A stretch of DNA of 64,000 nt, from contig OX031072.1 in assembly GCA_943736015.1 (NCBI GenBank), positions 11,807,501 to 11,871,500 on the forward strand, read 5' to 3'. Below the pieces are notes generated by a model, which worked only from the letters and a program-made list of their open reading frames with translations, was not told where the DNA came from and did not search any database. The position numbers and the translations under genes were made by a program. Source of the DNA: Tridacna crocea (lineage: Eukaryota; Mollusca; Bivalvia; Cardiida; Cardiidae). Shown here one piece after another: positions 43,691-57,028 of the stretch (positions within the stretch are counted from its first letter, which is position 1; each line of letters opens with the position of its first letter).

Positions 43691-45779
43691 GATTTCGATC
43701 AAGAAGGTAGTTTAAAGGATAGACATATCCCCGCCGATGTACGCCAGAGTGGAAGAACCTTGGGTTGTAGAAAAGAGTGCAGATTTATATTCCTGCTAGA
43801 CCTAAACGGCACTTCATTTGAAAGAAATCTTTTTATCACCCTTTGATCATCGTATCACGAATGCAATATTGTTGGCCGATATTAAACACCAAGAAATTTA
43901 TCCATATATATCTTTTGTTGCATTGATGAATTTAAACACAAAAACCCACAAACACTGCAAACTTGAAAGCTGCAAACACGAAATCCGGCCTGTCTTTGCC
44001 TTAGTTTCAATGTTCTGATTATGACTAACCTTTATCCAGATGAGAGGTGGTTTCTGTACAGCTTCTCACCGACGAAAGCATTTTACCCAAGGAGTTAGTC
44101 AAGGAATGTAAACCATTATAAGGTAAAGATATTATACTAAAAAAGTAGAGGATTGAAACTATTGACCTTAAATTGTGACCTGGACCTTGAGACGGTATAA
44201 TTAAAACACAACTGTTGCAGACAGTCTGAAGTGAACATTTGGCTTTAATGAAAATCCTTTCATGCATAAAGAACATAAGGAGCAGACACAAAATCAAACA
44301 AAGTTTCAATCTTGATACTTAAATTGTGACCCAGGCCTTCAGCTGGTATGTTGTCATCAAAACAAAAAAATCTGTGACACAAAGACCTTTGTGACGAAAT
44401 TATTATTTGTGACCATAGTCTCTTGTTGTGACGAAACTACCGCTCTTTGTGAAAAATATCGAATCTGAGTTTAATGACGATTGTATTTTGATCTTAGGAA
44501 TTTAAGTGAAAGTAAAATGCATGTGTTTACTGCTCTTGAGGATATAAGAACAAGTAGTATGGAGCAAACACGTATCTAAAATGCGTAGTAGAGAGAGAAA
44601 GAGAGGGAGAGGATTTATTGTAAGATTTAAAAAAGCGTGTCATGTCTACATTTCATTTAAATCCAGCTGTACAGTTACAGAGTTTTACATACTGTGTCTA
44701 TCTTCAACGGATTTCACTGTCTACATTTTCTTTCTTTCATTCCTTCTCTCTGTCCCCAATTACTGCTCACATCTTCATCAAAAGCTTTAGCAACTTCAAC
44801 AAATTCAACTGAATCCAATGGCACTCATTTAACCATTATCCTGTATCACAATAGTACCGATCATTGGCAGGGCCATACTCATCGATCTCATAAGATATAG
44901 TAAATGGTAACTTTGATATCGAAAGCTGTAGGCAAAGATCACACTGCATTGTGTTGCAGTCTGATTTTTGTCTATTCTCTTCACATGGGGCATCCTGGGT
45001 TACTACATGTAGGATATTGGTTAGTGATCCGTCAATGATGGTATGTCCCTTCTCAAAGTTTCAATGATGATTTTCATAATCCAATATATTTTCAATTTTC
45101 AAATTTCAACAAAGAAAAACACCGCGTAAAAAATACAGCGTAAATATCGCGTGTAAAATTTCGACTGATTTTGTAGACTTCTTGCCATATTTAATTGGGG
45201 CTGATTTAATGTTTGCCGGTCCAGAATCGAGTGTATTTGCAAACATAGACCAAAAAAGGCAACATAAAGGTAAGACATATGTAATGGGGAACAGCTACGT
45301 GTGAAAACAACATTCTCGTGGTATCAATATTATTTATATTTGTAAATAACTTAACTAACTTTATCAAAAATTTTCGTCTAAAAAAGCTCTATTATCTCTT
45401 TTTATCTTACAAATGTAGTAAAGAACTACCTCCCGTTAATGCAGTTTTACATCATCCAAAAAGAAATTTAGTACTTAGAAAAACTATTTAAACATCAAAA
45501 TTAAAGTTGACATTAAACTTTCAATTGCTCAACTTTTGATTAAAACTTAAATAAGTATTTTTCTCCCGAAACTTCGCTAGAAGCATTACCCCTGCCTTAC
45601 CTTAATGTTACGAGAGTATATTGGTAAAAAGCATTAGGTTCAACGGACTGCTGAGTTAGTACGGTTTGTAGCCAGGGAAGCTTACATTTAACATTGTCGT
45701 AATATCTGAAATATGTTTACTTCAGGTCGATTATGTAGATCAAAGTGTTACAAAACTCTGTCGCTACTCGAACTTGTAG
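43691..45779. other. No gene seen; stray repeat units
   Basis: It holds degenerate 21-bp units at 44370-44450 and a GATC-type dispersed repeat at about 44931-44985 (TTGCAGTCTGATTTTTGTC). No coding signal. Confidence 0.4.
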
Positions 45780-45986
45780 GTTGCCAAGTATACTTTTAAA
45801 AAATGCAATGACTTGTTACGAATCGCAGTTTTGCTAAGTGAACTTTTGAAAAAATTGCAATGACTTTTGATACGGTCATAGTTTTGTCAAGTAAATATTT
45901 GAAAAATTGCAATGACTTTTGTTACGGTCATGGTTTTGTCAAGTAAATATTTGAAAAATTGCAATGACTTTTGTTACGGTCGCAGT
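45780..45986. repeat. Four 52-53-bp tandem units
   Basis: TTTTG(C/T)(T/C)AAGT starts at 45829, 45882 and 45934, after a diverged first unit. Each holds AAAATTGCAATGACTTTTG. The last two units are nearly identical. Confidence 0.95.
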
Positions 45987-46151
45987 AAGTTAATCAGCGG
46001 TGAGTAAATAAGATGGAAGCCATGATGCTCGTTTTTTAAGGTCTGTAGTTGTGCCAAGCACTGGTTCCTTGAGATGAAGGCTTGAACCAAACCCAACAGT
46101 ATCAGGATGGAATTTAGATGGCAAATATGTAAATGCTTCCTACCTTAAACG

Positions 46152-47150
46152 GCTGGTCCATCGGTCCATCGATGAATTTGTCCAACAGCCTTCACTCCTC
46201 TTCTCTTCACGTCTCGTTGTATCAGGACATCTAAAATGGCACTCAGATCTTACCTACGTGCCAAACATGGTATTATATACAAGTTTCTGATTAAATGACT
46301 GGGTCTTTATGGCCGAGAGGTTGTGGACAAGATAACATCGTGGGTACCTTACAGCAAAATAGTACTGGTAGGTCACCACGAATGTGTACACAAGTACACT
46401 GTCACTCATAGGCGAGGAAGAAGTTTAAGCCACTGAATGTATAGTTACAGGAATAGGAAGAGGTCGCTGAATTCCTTATAGCGAAATAGTACTGGTAGGT
46501 CACCAAAAATGCCAAAACATGTCGACTTCCACCAAAATGTGAGAAAATAAATATTTTCAAGCCAATGAATTATTATTTACAGAAAACAGGTAACGTTGAC
46601 GGGGTCGCTGAATTTCTTAGTATTGGTTGGTCTCATAATTTCAGCTGAAATTCATCATATGGGTTACTCGAACCAGAACCACAGGGAAACTTGAACCCAA
46701 AGAACACCGAATAACTGAAACCAGTATATATCGCTACTCATGGCAAAACATATCCCAGCTATCAGTGCACGAGCGAGTTCGAAGAACAATATAATATGTA
46801 CTGGTTGGTTGCCAATGACAAATTTTAGTCGTAATGTTTGCAATATGTCATGAGACATTTTTCAAGATCTAGTATTATGCTATGTGCTAGTTGCTTGCAA
46901 ATGATTCTCAGTATGCTTTGGTTTGTTCTTTGAAGCAGCTTTACTGTAGTTGCAATGGAGGCTTGACCAGATAGGACAACACAACTTTTCTGTGGTCAAA
47001 ACAGAATATTGAGTATTGTCTACCTTCGATCACATTCGATCCATCGACAAATTTCTCCAACAGCTGATAGGTCCTTGTCCTTCTCGGCACTCTTCTTCGT
47101 AACAGGAAATCTAGATGGCACAAAATTTCTTACCCACGTGCCAAACACAC
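46152..47150. repeat. Diverged long-period repeats
   Basis: A block with GGTCCATCGATGAATTTGTC, CAACAGC, TCTAAAATGGCAC and CTACGTGCCAAACA at about 46155-46270 recurs at 47037-47147. Between them, AAGCCA(C/A)TGAAT ... GGTCGCTGAATT(C/T)CTTA ... TAGTA(C/T)TGGT(A/T)GGTC(A/T)C appears at 46427-46504 and 46560-46634, a 133-bp step, with a further GTACTGGTAGGTCACCA near 46360. This suggests an old array of compound units. TGGCCGAGAGG at 46313 fits a tRNA A box, but no B box follows. Confidence 0.65.
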
Positions 47151-49800
47151 TTAGACAAAATCAACATCATAATGTCTCTAACGTCGTTTAGTTGAGGCAA
47201 AAGATGAAAATAATGAACCATCGTTTAATGGCCATGCATTTTAAAACTGGTTGGTAGCCGAGGTAGCATACATGGTAATAATGTCAACGAGACATAACCT
47301 GTTATTGTCACCCCATCGATGGCACTTCAAGCAGAAAAGGATGTACACCTTTTTCACTAGGAAATGATACAGAGTCAATTTAAGGAGGCAGCGTCTGGAT
47401 AAAGAATTCTCCAGCTTCTTTATACTTCGGCATAGTACTGATGGATCAACAAGTAAGTATAATGAAGGATCAACAAGTAAGTATAAAGTGGTTGGCTGTC
47501 ATCCAGATATAACAATGTTTTCTGTCCTATGCCTTAGGAAAGTTCCAAAGCAGCCAGAACGGATTTTCTGTTTTCGTGATAATATAATGTAGTGTTACCT
47601 CTTTCCTTTCAACCTTTTAGTGTGATACAACTACAATAATGTTGAAAACCATGGGATTAGACAGGATTTGTAGTCAAAGATATATGGTAAGGCTATGGGG
47701 AGAAAAAAAGAATCTTACTTTGCTTGCATTCCTCTAGAAAGATCCCTGTTCGGCGTAATACCGGAAAATGCCCCGCCATAAATCAAGAAAACCCTTGAAA
47801 ATCATATTGTGTGCCAAAAAATGCAATCGTTTTCCGAATTCACTCCGTGCATATATTTTAACGGAATAAAGCTGAAAATTTCATTAATTTTCTCTTTTAA
47901 CTCTAAAAACAATGCCACATGTATGCAATGACTGTATAGTGGCGGGGCGTTTGCAGGTATTGTGCCCATTGGCTTTCAGCATTCGTCTTGAAAAATTCCG
48001 TTTCTAAAAACGTTTTAATTTGTTTCTCTGTTTAATTTCTAGGCTGCACTTATTTAAGTCGCATTTAAGAGTTCAGAGGTTAAACAGAGAATCAAATAAA
48101 CCGTTTAGGTTTGAAATTTCGCGCAGCCCCACGTTAAATATGACATTATTTTTTTACTTTCCTGCACGACACAGCAATATCACGGAAGTTTCAAAAACCT
48201 GTAACATAATGTACTTTTTAAGAACAGTCAGATAAAAATGATGTTTTCACTGTTTTCGCACTTCATATCAGAACACGTGTTACGATACTTCATCCTGCAA
48301 CAGACCACGTTTAAGGCAAAAATAAGAAAATTGAAGATATTTTCCCCTTTCAATTGCCAAAATGTATTCACATATTGTCATGTAGAGAATCTGAATTTCG
48401 GTTGATTATCCATATTTGACAAATGTTTTCAAACTTCCCGCAGAAGCTTGGTCATGGGCGGTAACTGGTTAACGGCTCCGTTCTACACAATACACTATCC
48501 ACCGAAAAAAAGCGAGATGTAATTGAAACAACGTTTGAGGATAAACCTGTAAAGAACTTGTAGTCTGAACTTAGAGCCAAATTGTACGACATTGCGCAAA
48601 GTTTTTCGCCAAAAAAGAGCCGTAGAACGAAGTATCGCGGTCTTTTCTATTCGCCAGAAAATTCAATCCATTCATTTGGCACCACGACAGTCAAGCGACA
48701 CATAAGTTACCTTCCTTTTACGGGCTCGTTCCATTTGAAGCAGTATCACATATATCCTTTTAGCACGTTCTGTTCATCATTAGTCCTGATTGTCACAAAA
48801 TCACCTTACAATCTGACTCGGTGCTTAAACTGGTTATGCTTGCCAATCCATGTGAAACAACCAAGTATCACGAGATGCACGTGCTGCTCCTGTGTTTTGT
48901 GTCATTTGGAACTCGCAATTGTGGCAATGCCCTTTGGTGTTTGGCCACTGAAGGCCATGTGAAATTCATATGACCATATTTGGAATTCTGTCTTGATTAA
49001 GTCGTTGTCATTTGAATTAAAACGATCCCCCTTGTGTCTTACCTGCCTCAAGTAATTTATCTTCTTTTTTTTTTTGCGACCAAGATAATGTTCATTTTTT
49101 TTTTAATTACAAAACACGTTTTCTGATCCGTATCCACAATATACAAGTGGCTTCTTTAAAAAAGAAGCCAGGAGAGGTCGACATCATTTTTTTCTAATAC
49201 TTTTTATGCTTTTAGGTTAAATATAATCTAGGTACATGTAAAGAAACAAGCAAGACAATAAACGGGTAGTTGAAATCTGTTCAGTTGTAAATACACATTC
49301 ATCAAAGTGGATGGCAAAAACAGGATTCCGTATTCATCCGTCCTTGTAATTTATGTAAGTCACACGACCTTCTTCCCGCGTTTTAAGGTCACGTGATTTT
49401 TTCCGCTGTGTTCGTTTCTATTTTTAACGAAATTCTTTTTTCTTTTTCTTCTTTTTGTTAAGATTTAAGATTGCAATACAAAATTAAAAATCGTTGGAAA
49501 GGGAATATGCAATTAAATCCTTACAATTTTGTTGAAATTCGTGATATAGAAACAAACCACGTCTATTTCCTATTTCAGTTTTTAGACTTCGATTTCTTTA
49601 TAAAATCATGACGAAACAGACTGTGTATCGGAACAATTCCCCTACAAAGATTGGATTTAGACAGCAATTTCTGAGGCAGTCTGCCTTTTAAACTCAACAC
49701 TGTTGGAGAGGTCTGATGACCTCTCCAATGAGCCATGCAGTGGCAAAAGGGAGCTAACTGCATCTCTGTGATGCATGATACGAATCCAGCCATCACAATA
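47151..49800. other. No recognised gene
   Basis: A GGATCAACAAGTAAGTATA duplication lies at about 47442-47485. A 126-codon ORF (48582-48962) has no domain or splice support. Long T runs occur near 49.07-49.10 kb. Confidence 0.4.
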
Positions 49801-50029
49801 TTAACCCTTTACTGCATAGAAACTCATTTTTACGCAATGCTTGTAGGAGCCTTTGGAAAGCGTTGTGGCAAAAGGTGAAATTGCTCGTAACGAGCAATTT
49901 CACCTTTTGCCACAATGTTTTCTATGCTTTCAAAATGTGTCATATACACATAAGAAACAGCTTCATCCTTGCTGTTATTAAGGATCAATTTGAAATACCA
50001 TAGAAATGCACTGTGGGGTAAATGGTTAA
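49801..50029. mobile_element. TTAA-flanked palindromic MITE, copy 2
   Basis: TTAACCCTTTACTGCATAG at the left and GGGGTAAATGGTTAA at the right, 229 bp. The centre is a perfect 53-bp palindrome (49863-49915) with 26-base arms around one base. It is similar to 18441-18667 over the whole length. The longer perfect stem suggests it is the less mutated copy. Confidence 0.88.
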
Positions 50030-50197
50030 GCACCCCTGAACTCCGTTTTGTGTAACAACCTACTGAATCATGAGGTATACCGGTCATTTGACATACAGAA
50101 AATTGACTAATAGCGAAAAGTTTCAGTCAAGGTCAGTCTGTACAGGCCGACTCGGGTCGAAATATGTCGCTAATGCACAAAGCACCATTTTCTAAGA

Positions 50198-50578
50198 TTA
50201 TGGCTCGTATGTATTTGCCCTTATGAAAAATGTATGTTCGTAGCATGAACTTGATATATACTGAGGAAAGTTGATGCCAGTGTACCAATCTGCATCAGAA
50301 ACGGTGAACATATTGATTTGAAATGGGCGTAGCAAAGCCAACCAGCAAAATGATTGTGTAAGTGTATGGACAAAGATCAGATTGTACTTTCGCGCAAACT
50401 GATTCAACTCTTTACCAAACGGCAAATTTATAGAATGATCCAAATCGTTAGCATTTGCAGACGACAATATAAAAATGACTGAAGAATCGAAATTTGATTT
50501 AGGAAGGGTAGAATTCGGTAAAGATCCACTGGCATTACAGCCCGTCACGTGGAATGACGCTAAAATTTTTGAGTTCAT
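50198..50578 (-). CDS. 126-codon ORF, doubtful
   Basis: ATG-initiated (MNSKILASFHVTGCNASGS), with composition closer to a protein than most ORFs here (DLDHSINLPFGKELNQFARK). An acceptor-like AATTTTAG lies just inside the start. I recognise no domain. It could be an exon, a pseudogene or chance. A patch matching GATC-type and GCAGACGACA repeat motifs lies within it, which argues against coding. Confidence 0.15.
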   Translation of the reverse strand: MNSKILASFHVTGCNASGSLPNSTLPKSNFDSSVIFILSSANANDLDHSINLPFGKELNQFARKYNLIFVHTLTQSFCWLALLRPFQINMFTVSDADWYTGINFPQYISSSCYEHTFFIRANTYEP

Positions 50579-53500
50579 TTAAGTAATTTTTCTGTCCCGT
50601 TGTCTGTGTGTCATATTCTTCAAAGATTCGACCTGTCTGCTATGATGCATCACCGACGCCATATACCAAGGAAAGTAGGGCTTAAAATTACCAAAGCTAT
50701 TATTACCCAAGCCTGTAACGGCTGCTTTAATGAATGGCCGGTGCATAGGTTACTCGCCAGCTTACACTAGCTGAATGAATAGCATTAGGTAGCAGTATAC
50801 TGGGTAAACTTTTTTTTTAGTTTGAAATTCAAAGTGACAGTTGTTGCATTGAAAACTAGTCCGCATCTGTATTCAGAATACCGATTTAAGTGCTAAACAT
50901 TGGTTTGATATCAGGTAAGAAAACTCAGGATGTATAGCCTTAAAAACACAGGCATGCGTGTAGGTGCCTCCCAGATATAACTTATAACGGTCAAAATGTA
51001 GTTAAATACGGATATAACACATCAATCTTCCCATCAGCCTCGAACGATTTTTAACTATTTCTGACAGCATGCCTGGCATGCACATGTCCGCTGAATGCAG
51101 AGAAAATGCTTCTAAATAGAAAGAAAAAACTGTCAGCCGGAAGGTTGTTAGAATTTAGTCTGCGAGTCACGTGTCGATGTCATGGAAAAATCCCACGCAG
51201 GCTGCAATTTGATTCAAATTAGATTCAAATTAGATTTTCTGATAATTTTTAAATTCAATTTTACAGACATTCTTAAAAGAAAATGCATTTTACTTTCCTA
51301 TATTTATGTGCTTCTAAATATTTGTTTGCACAGAAAATGACCTTTCTTTTGTATTTGCACGATAAAGCCAAAACACAGAACCTAAAATAACTAAATTTTA
51401 AGTCGTTGAGACCTTGTAAAATAGCCTATTCTTCATAAATATCTGCTATTGTGAACCCGCATGAACTGTGTTCGAAAGAAAACCGCGACATTTTGCAAGA
51501 AATCGTCTTTACTTTTTGCCCTGCTTGACTTACTAAAGGATTGGTTACCTTTTTTTGTTGGGGGGGGGGCTCTTTAGCACAACACTTTAGACAGCCCTAC
51601 CTAGTACTGGCAATGATGACATAGAAACAGACTTTAAATAACTATGATAAGATCAAAACACTCTCAGAATGCAGCTTCTCCTTTTCCAGAAAGTGTGCCT
51701 TGTCTATAAAAGGAAAATACCGTTGTGTGAAACAAGTTTATTCTGTCACATGCGAATGCTTTTACTTTGGACGAATCCATTTTTTTCTTCTGTCACAGAA
51801 CTAAGATGTTGTGCACGACACTATCCAGGCCTACGCAAGACTTAACGCACGAGCAGAATGATTTTTGCTTTTCTGTCTGATATTGATATTCTAATGAGGT
51901 GACTTCGCAATAGTCGAGCGTTTTGTACATCCTATAAGCATCAGATTATTGCCATAAATTTGAAATTCATATGTTTATTAATAAAATTTCTGTCTGGGCA
52001 CACTAAAATAGAGAAATAGCTCACACTTCAAAAATGCAATAATGGATTGAAGTCCCCGCTCCCATTCCAAGATAATTCTTGGTTTTAAGTATTTGGTCCT
52101 AGAGCTATCTTTTGTGTGAATATCTTGGCTACGAATCGACAGGGAGTGTCATTGTTGCATTTTTGCTAGCTGCTTAATTTAGATTAAAATCTAATGCATT
52201 GTTGGAGCTGTGTTTATTTACAGCTTTTCCACGAAAATGTCTGCAGAATTTTAACAATGCACGTATGGAATGATCTCCATTAATATGACAACCTCGATAG
52301 ACAGAGCTCTATCAAAATGTAGCAAGTATGACTTGGGAATAAAGCGAGTAAAAACAAATAAAAAATTACTCGGGTTATCCGTATTCGATGCGGGGAAACC
52401 GCGCCTATTGGCCGATCGATTATGGATTACCAGAGTCTTAGCAGAATCCATTTGTTTTTTTCCAGCGATGAAAGGCTATGCTACAAGAATCCCGTTTCCA
52501 CTTTCAACCAAAAAATGATTTAATTTCAGACTCTGCAAAGTTTAATTCTTATTTTCACTAGTAAAGGTTCAGTGATTATAGCAAAAGAATTTGTCACCTA
52601 CATTTTTCTTCGACGTCCCTTTAAAGTTACATTTTATGCCAATGCCTTGTTAGAAGGTCCCTATACTCCCACCACGTTTCGGACGCACACCAATCGCTTA
52701 ACTTCAGATTATGCTTACACATGTTTATGAATGTTTCTACAATAAGTTACCCGTCTTACGTGTCTTATGTTAAAAACTGAATTTGTTTGAGAATTTCGTT
52801 GTACCAATGTCGCGAAAGGTTTATAATGATAGTATATTTATGGTGTTCTAAAAACATAAATATTATACTGTTATAGCTAGAGTAACAGTGCGTGGAGGGG
52901 AAAGCAACGCAATTTTAAGTCACAGGGATATGTTTATATTGGCAGTTCGATAGTTGTAACAAGTTTGCATAGCTTGTCCCATGTTTTTGCAAAATAAGTC
53001 TTTACAAGACGATTCTTCTTATTTCCACCAGAAACAAAAACCTTGAAAAGCGTTACTGAGCATAGAGAAAGGCTTGTAACCACGGCATTTCTTCGTTTTA
53101 TCAGAATGTTTTCTCGAATTTCAAAGCCAGAACCCTTCGTTACAGACATATATAATTGTGTCATCTGCTAAAATTTGAAATATGGAAGTCTGGAATTTGA
53201 GTGTCTGGAAAAAGAGTCAGATAGTGTCAAGACAATTCCTGCTTTCTTCAATTCGAAGCAAACAGAAAACCTTGATGTAGGTCACTTCCGGATAGAGTAA
53301 AGTACAGACGACAGTTCCAGTAATTATTCCTCTTCAAGTTCCTGACTTTTTTTCCAGTTACAAACAACATAAAGTATACGGTGATACATTTTTACGTAAG
53401 GACGACTTGTGTGAGTGATTTTTTTTTTTTTGCACTATCGCAAGTGGAGAAACTACGCTTCACAATGTCCACTAAAATTAATGAATATAAGGTCAGGCTA

Positions 53501-53600
53501 TTTTTCCATATTCTTAAAGTTGTGGTTTTCAAACTCTTCTGCCTCAAATTTGTTTCTGAATTTCATGAGTTGATGTAGCCGGTTATATAATTAATTTCTT
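50579..53600. other. No recognised gene
   Basis: AT-rich DNA with a G run near 51.56 kb and small direct repeats of GATTCAAATTA near 51.21 kb. ORFs are short and without domains. Confidence 0.4.
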
Positions 53601-54070
53601 CCATCATGACGGAATGCGTTTACTTCAAACGTAGACAAGCTGTTAACTTTCAAAAGGTAACTCATACAATTGGGACAGACAGGCCATCAGAGTATTGTAA
53701 GACACTTATTTGCTTTTTTCGACCCAGAATTTTCACTGAAAAATCAAACACTTGCGGCCGAGCCTTGGCACCCCCCATACGGTGCTCTTGTTTCTCTTAA
53801 ACATAGCATTACCAATGTATTTGTGACTACGTTTGCCCAAAAATGTCCGCGAATCCCAAACTTCTGGCTGTGACAGGGAAATCAAAACTAGGCACTGACC
53901 ATTATAATGAAGAGTTCCTTGTAAAAGAACCAAGCAAGGGTCTTAAAAATATGACACTGCAGTTGAGTCTTATGACTGATATCAATCATCAGTTTCTAAA
54001 TCACTTCCCGTATCATTCCTTCAAATGTTTTCTTCAAATTTCAATCAGATCTGGAAGGCAGGTGTTCTAA
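53601..54070 (+). pseudogene. Possible coding relic across two frames
   Basis: Two overlapping ORFs (53670-53873, with FDPEFSLKNQTLAAEPW; and 53843-54070, with SANPKLLAVTGKSKLG and NEEFLVKEPSKGL) have protein-like composition and would join by a frame shift near 53.85 kb. Family unknown. No splice sites or poly(A) signal were assigned. Weak evidence. Confidence 0.15.
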
Positions 54071-56469
54071 ATTCTTGGAAAGAAGTTCCAATACCACAGT
54101 CGGACAAATTTATACTCTACCAAATTGGAATTGAAGAACTATGGAAAGAATGGTGAATGACTGCCTAGTTTGGTTCTTAAAGAAAAGTAAACTAATTTCC
54201 ACAACCTCGTGTGGATTTTATAGAGAAGCACTCTACGGCACTTAGTCCATTACGGGTCTGTTACGCGACCTTCATACTCGAAGCCGTCAGAAGGAAGGTT
54301 TCCTCGTTATCATGAATCATTCACAAAACATTTTGATTGGTGACCTCAGTTTTTCTATAGGAAAATTTAGTTTTATCACAAATACACCCCCGTTTTATTA
54401 TTTACCTGTTGATATCCAATTACATCATTCGCTGCAAATGTAAGCTACGAACTAAATGAATCTTTCGATTTCTTACGCAAAAATCACTCTTATCTTTTAT
54501 ACAATGAATGCAAAGGTTTTTTTTCTTTCAGTGGGTTGACAGTTCCTTTTGAATGGCAAATCCCCTTGAAATCAGGAATTACATTGGAAAGAGAAAGCGA
54601 ATTCGAAAGTGGTATAAAATGTCACTCGGATTTTTTTTTAGATTTTTCACATCCTTTCTGGGTTATCTTTCTGATCTTTTCTATATTTCTTATATGTATG
54701 CCTTTTCCTATGTTTAATCGCCAAGGTTTCACATTTATTCATTCATTAATTACTAAACAAAACATGAATGGTTGATTCTTTTTCATTGCTTTATTCTCCA
54801 CCATGTCTAAGCTTATATTCCTATACTAAGCCATCCATACCTTCTTTTTCTGTCTGCTATGGTCGAAGTAGGTCATTGCCATAATCAAAGCGCGTTTCAA
54901 ATTATCACAATAGAGAATTTCTAGAACTGTCTATTCCAGGGTACTTATGGGACGAACATCTATTCATTATGTATTTCAGGCCCTATTTGCCTTGTAAATT
55001 CAGCAATTTCAAAGTCTAATCGCTCGTAAAAGGCTATCTTTTTTCGAGCAACTGTAATGTATTTATTCAAAAGGGACGAGATCTCTGTGGAATGCATTAG
55101 CCCTTTCGGCGCCAAAGGTTATTTCAGTTTGAATCGTGAACAATATAAACATTAAACAGACGGACATTCCTGACTGATCTTGGATCTATGTTTACAATAG
55201 TACTGTAGCAGCAAGCGTAAGTGACATCTTTCCAACTTAGAATACAAGGATTTTCTATACCGTTTTAGAATATTCATTTCACCTTGAGATCAAAAGGGTT
55301 GACATTTGGTCTACTTTATTGCTGCTTTATGTGTCAACAAGAGTTAAGTCTATGCATGGTCAACTTAAAGGTTGACTACATCTATATTTAAAAAGATAGT
55401 CTGATACCAAATTAGATTTGCACCAATGAAGCCAGACTGACATCACCGGTGAAATTGTGTGTGTGCGTGTCCGAAAGGGGGAAAGCGGAGAATCTGTCTT
55501 CAGAAGTATAACTGGTTTACTTTTTCATAAGTAGATAAATATAACACAAAACACATTTATAAAGAATTGAATTCAACTGAATCTTGCATAGTACCATAGA
55601 ATGTTCTACATAACGTGCATTTTACTTCTTTTTAGAATTGCAGATAAATCGTTTCTGGTCCTAAAGACTTATACACATTCATGACCAAATATTAGTATAA
55701 TAGCGATTGTATCAAATGACGTATTGACAGATATTAAAACGTTTTGATAAACATTTATTTTGGACGTCTTTCAGGACGGGTTGGGCTTAGATACAGACGG
55801 TCAAACGTCATCAAGACCTTTTATTTGCACATTGTTATCATCGTAAGTTTCTTTATCTTACCTTTTTGACGTTGGTGAGATTTCTGTTTTTTGTTGTGTG
55901 TGTGTGTTCTTTTTTTTTTATAGTATCATCACGCAAATGTAGAACTGGTAGCTCCAGTGATTATCTCACAGACATTCCTTTTCTTCAAGGGTACCTTTCT
56001 TCTTGCAGGGTTCAGCATACTCTTTTTTCTCCCATCGTCAAACTTATTTGGAATTACCTTTCTTTGTTTTCGGATCAAATCACCAAAAGAGGCGTAATTA
56101 ATCAATAAACAAATTACTGTTCGCACTGTATAACATTTTTACACCAGATATAATCAGCTCAATTGGGTCCAAATGTATAAAGAAAAGAAACAGTAAAGAA
56201 AAGGAATCAAGTAAAGAAAGCTTGAGGCTTGATAGCAATAGATGGGGAAAGAAAGGACTTCACACTAACACAAGACACCTGAATGTGTCAAAATGCACTA
56301 CTAGAGATTTGCACCCTAAACGGAGTACCACAAACGAGTTAGGATTTCGATGAAAACAAGGGGTCATCTCAAACAATGTATTTCATAAATTCGTAAATTT
56401 CATAAATTCGCAACATCAAAAAAATTTTTCACCACACAATTCTGATCCATGTGAGAGATTAGTCAATGA
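54071..56469. other. No recognised gene
   Basis: AT-rich. A short (GT)n and poly(T) lie near 55.9 kb, and CTGACTGATCTTGGATC near 55.17 kb may be another dispersed-repeat scrap. Confidence 0.4.
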
Positions 56470-56673
56470 CCAGGGCCCGTATTCACCAACCATTCTTTAG
56501 AATATTCTTAGTCTTATTCTCCAAGATTTTCTACATCTGTAAGTAACACAACTTCTGATTGGCTAAACCGAATGGTTTAGCCAATCAGAAGTTGTGTTAC
56601 TTACAGATGTAGAAAATCCTGGAGAATAAGACAAAGAAAGTTCTTAAGAATGGTTGGTGAATACGGGCCCTGG
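56470..56673. mobile_element. Palindromic MITE, GTATTCACCAAC family
   Basis: The 204-bp element starts CCAGGGCCCGTATTCACCAA and ends in the exact complement. The arms also pair internally (AACACAACTTCTGATTGGCT and complement), so nearly the whole element folds into one hairpin. It belongs to the family of 9489-9672 (shared GTATTCACCAACCATTC and AGTCTTATTCT). It is the best preserved member here. Confidence 0.9.
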
Positions 56674-57028
56674 AATGAACGTTGTGTCTGCATTTGGGTA
56701 AAAAAGCCCGGAAAGACATGAATAGGTGCAATGACCACCCTTCTGTAACATTATAAGTTAAAACAGCTTTATAATCCCAAACAAAATCTGCCTGATTTAT
56801 TTGTATTGTGGTTAAACGCTGTTTGAACAGCTAAGATCATACATCGGCGGTCAGTGCACATACACGTGTGTTTCCTGGATTTCTCACACTAGTACTGATA
56901 CAGCTTTCTTACCCCTGGCTACGTTTTTCACTTGCACGAGAGGTAAGAGGTGAAAATTGCTCCAAAGAAAGTTTGATTCGACTAGGTGTCGAAAAATTAA
57001 GTCTGGGAATATCCAGTTACATGTATAT
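56674..57028. other. Upstream flank of the 57-58 kb locus
   Basis: No convincing promoter or first exon. A 65-codon ORF at 56868-57065 is in a different frame from the coding-like segment that follows. Confidence 0.35.

Noticed and set aside
43451-43846. 131-codon ORF
   Set aside because: It runs through a SINE and the edge of the minisatellite; no domain.
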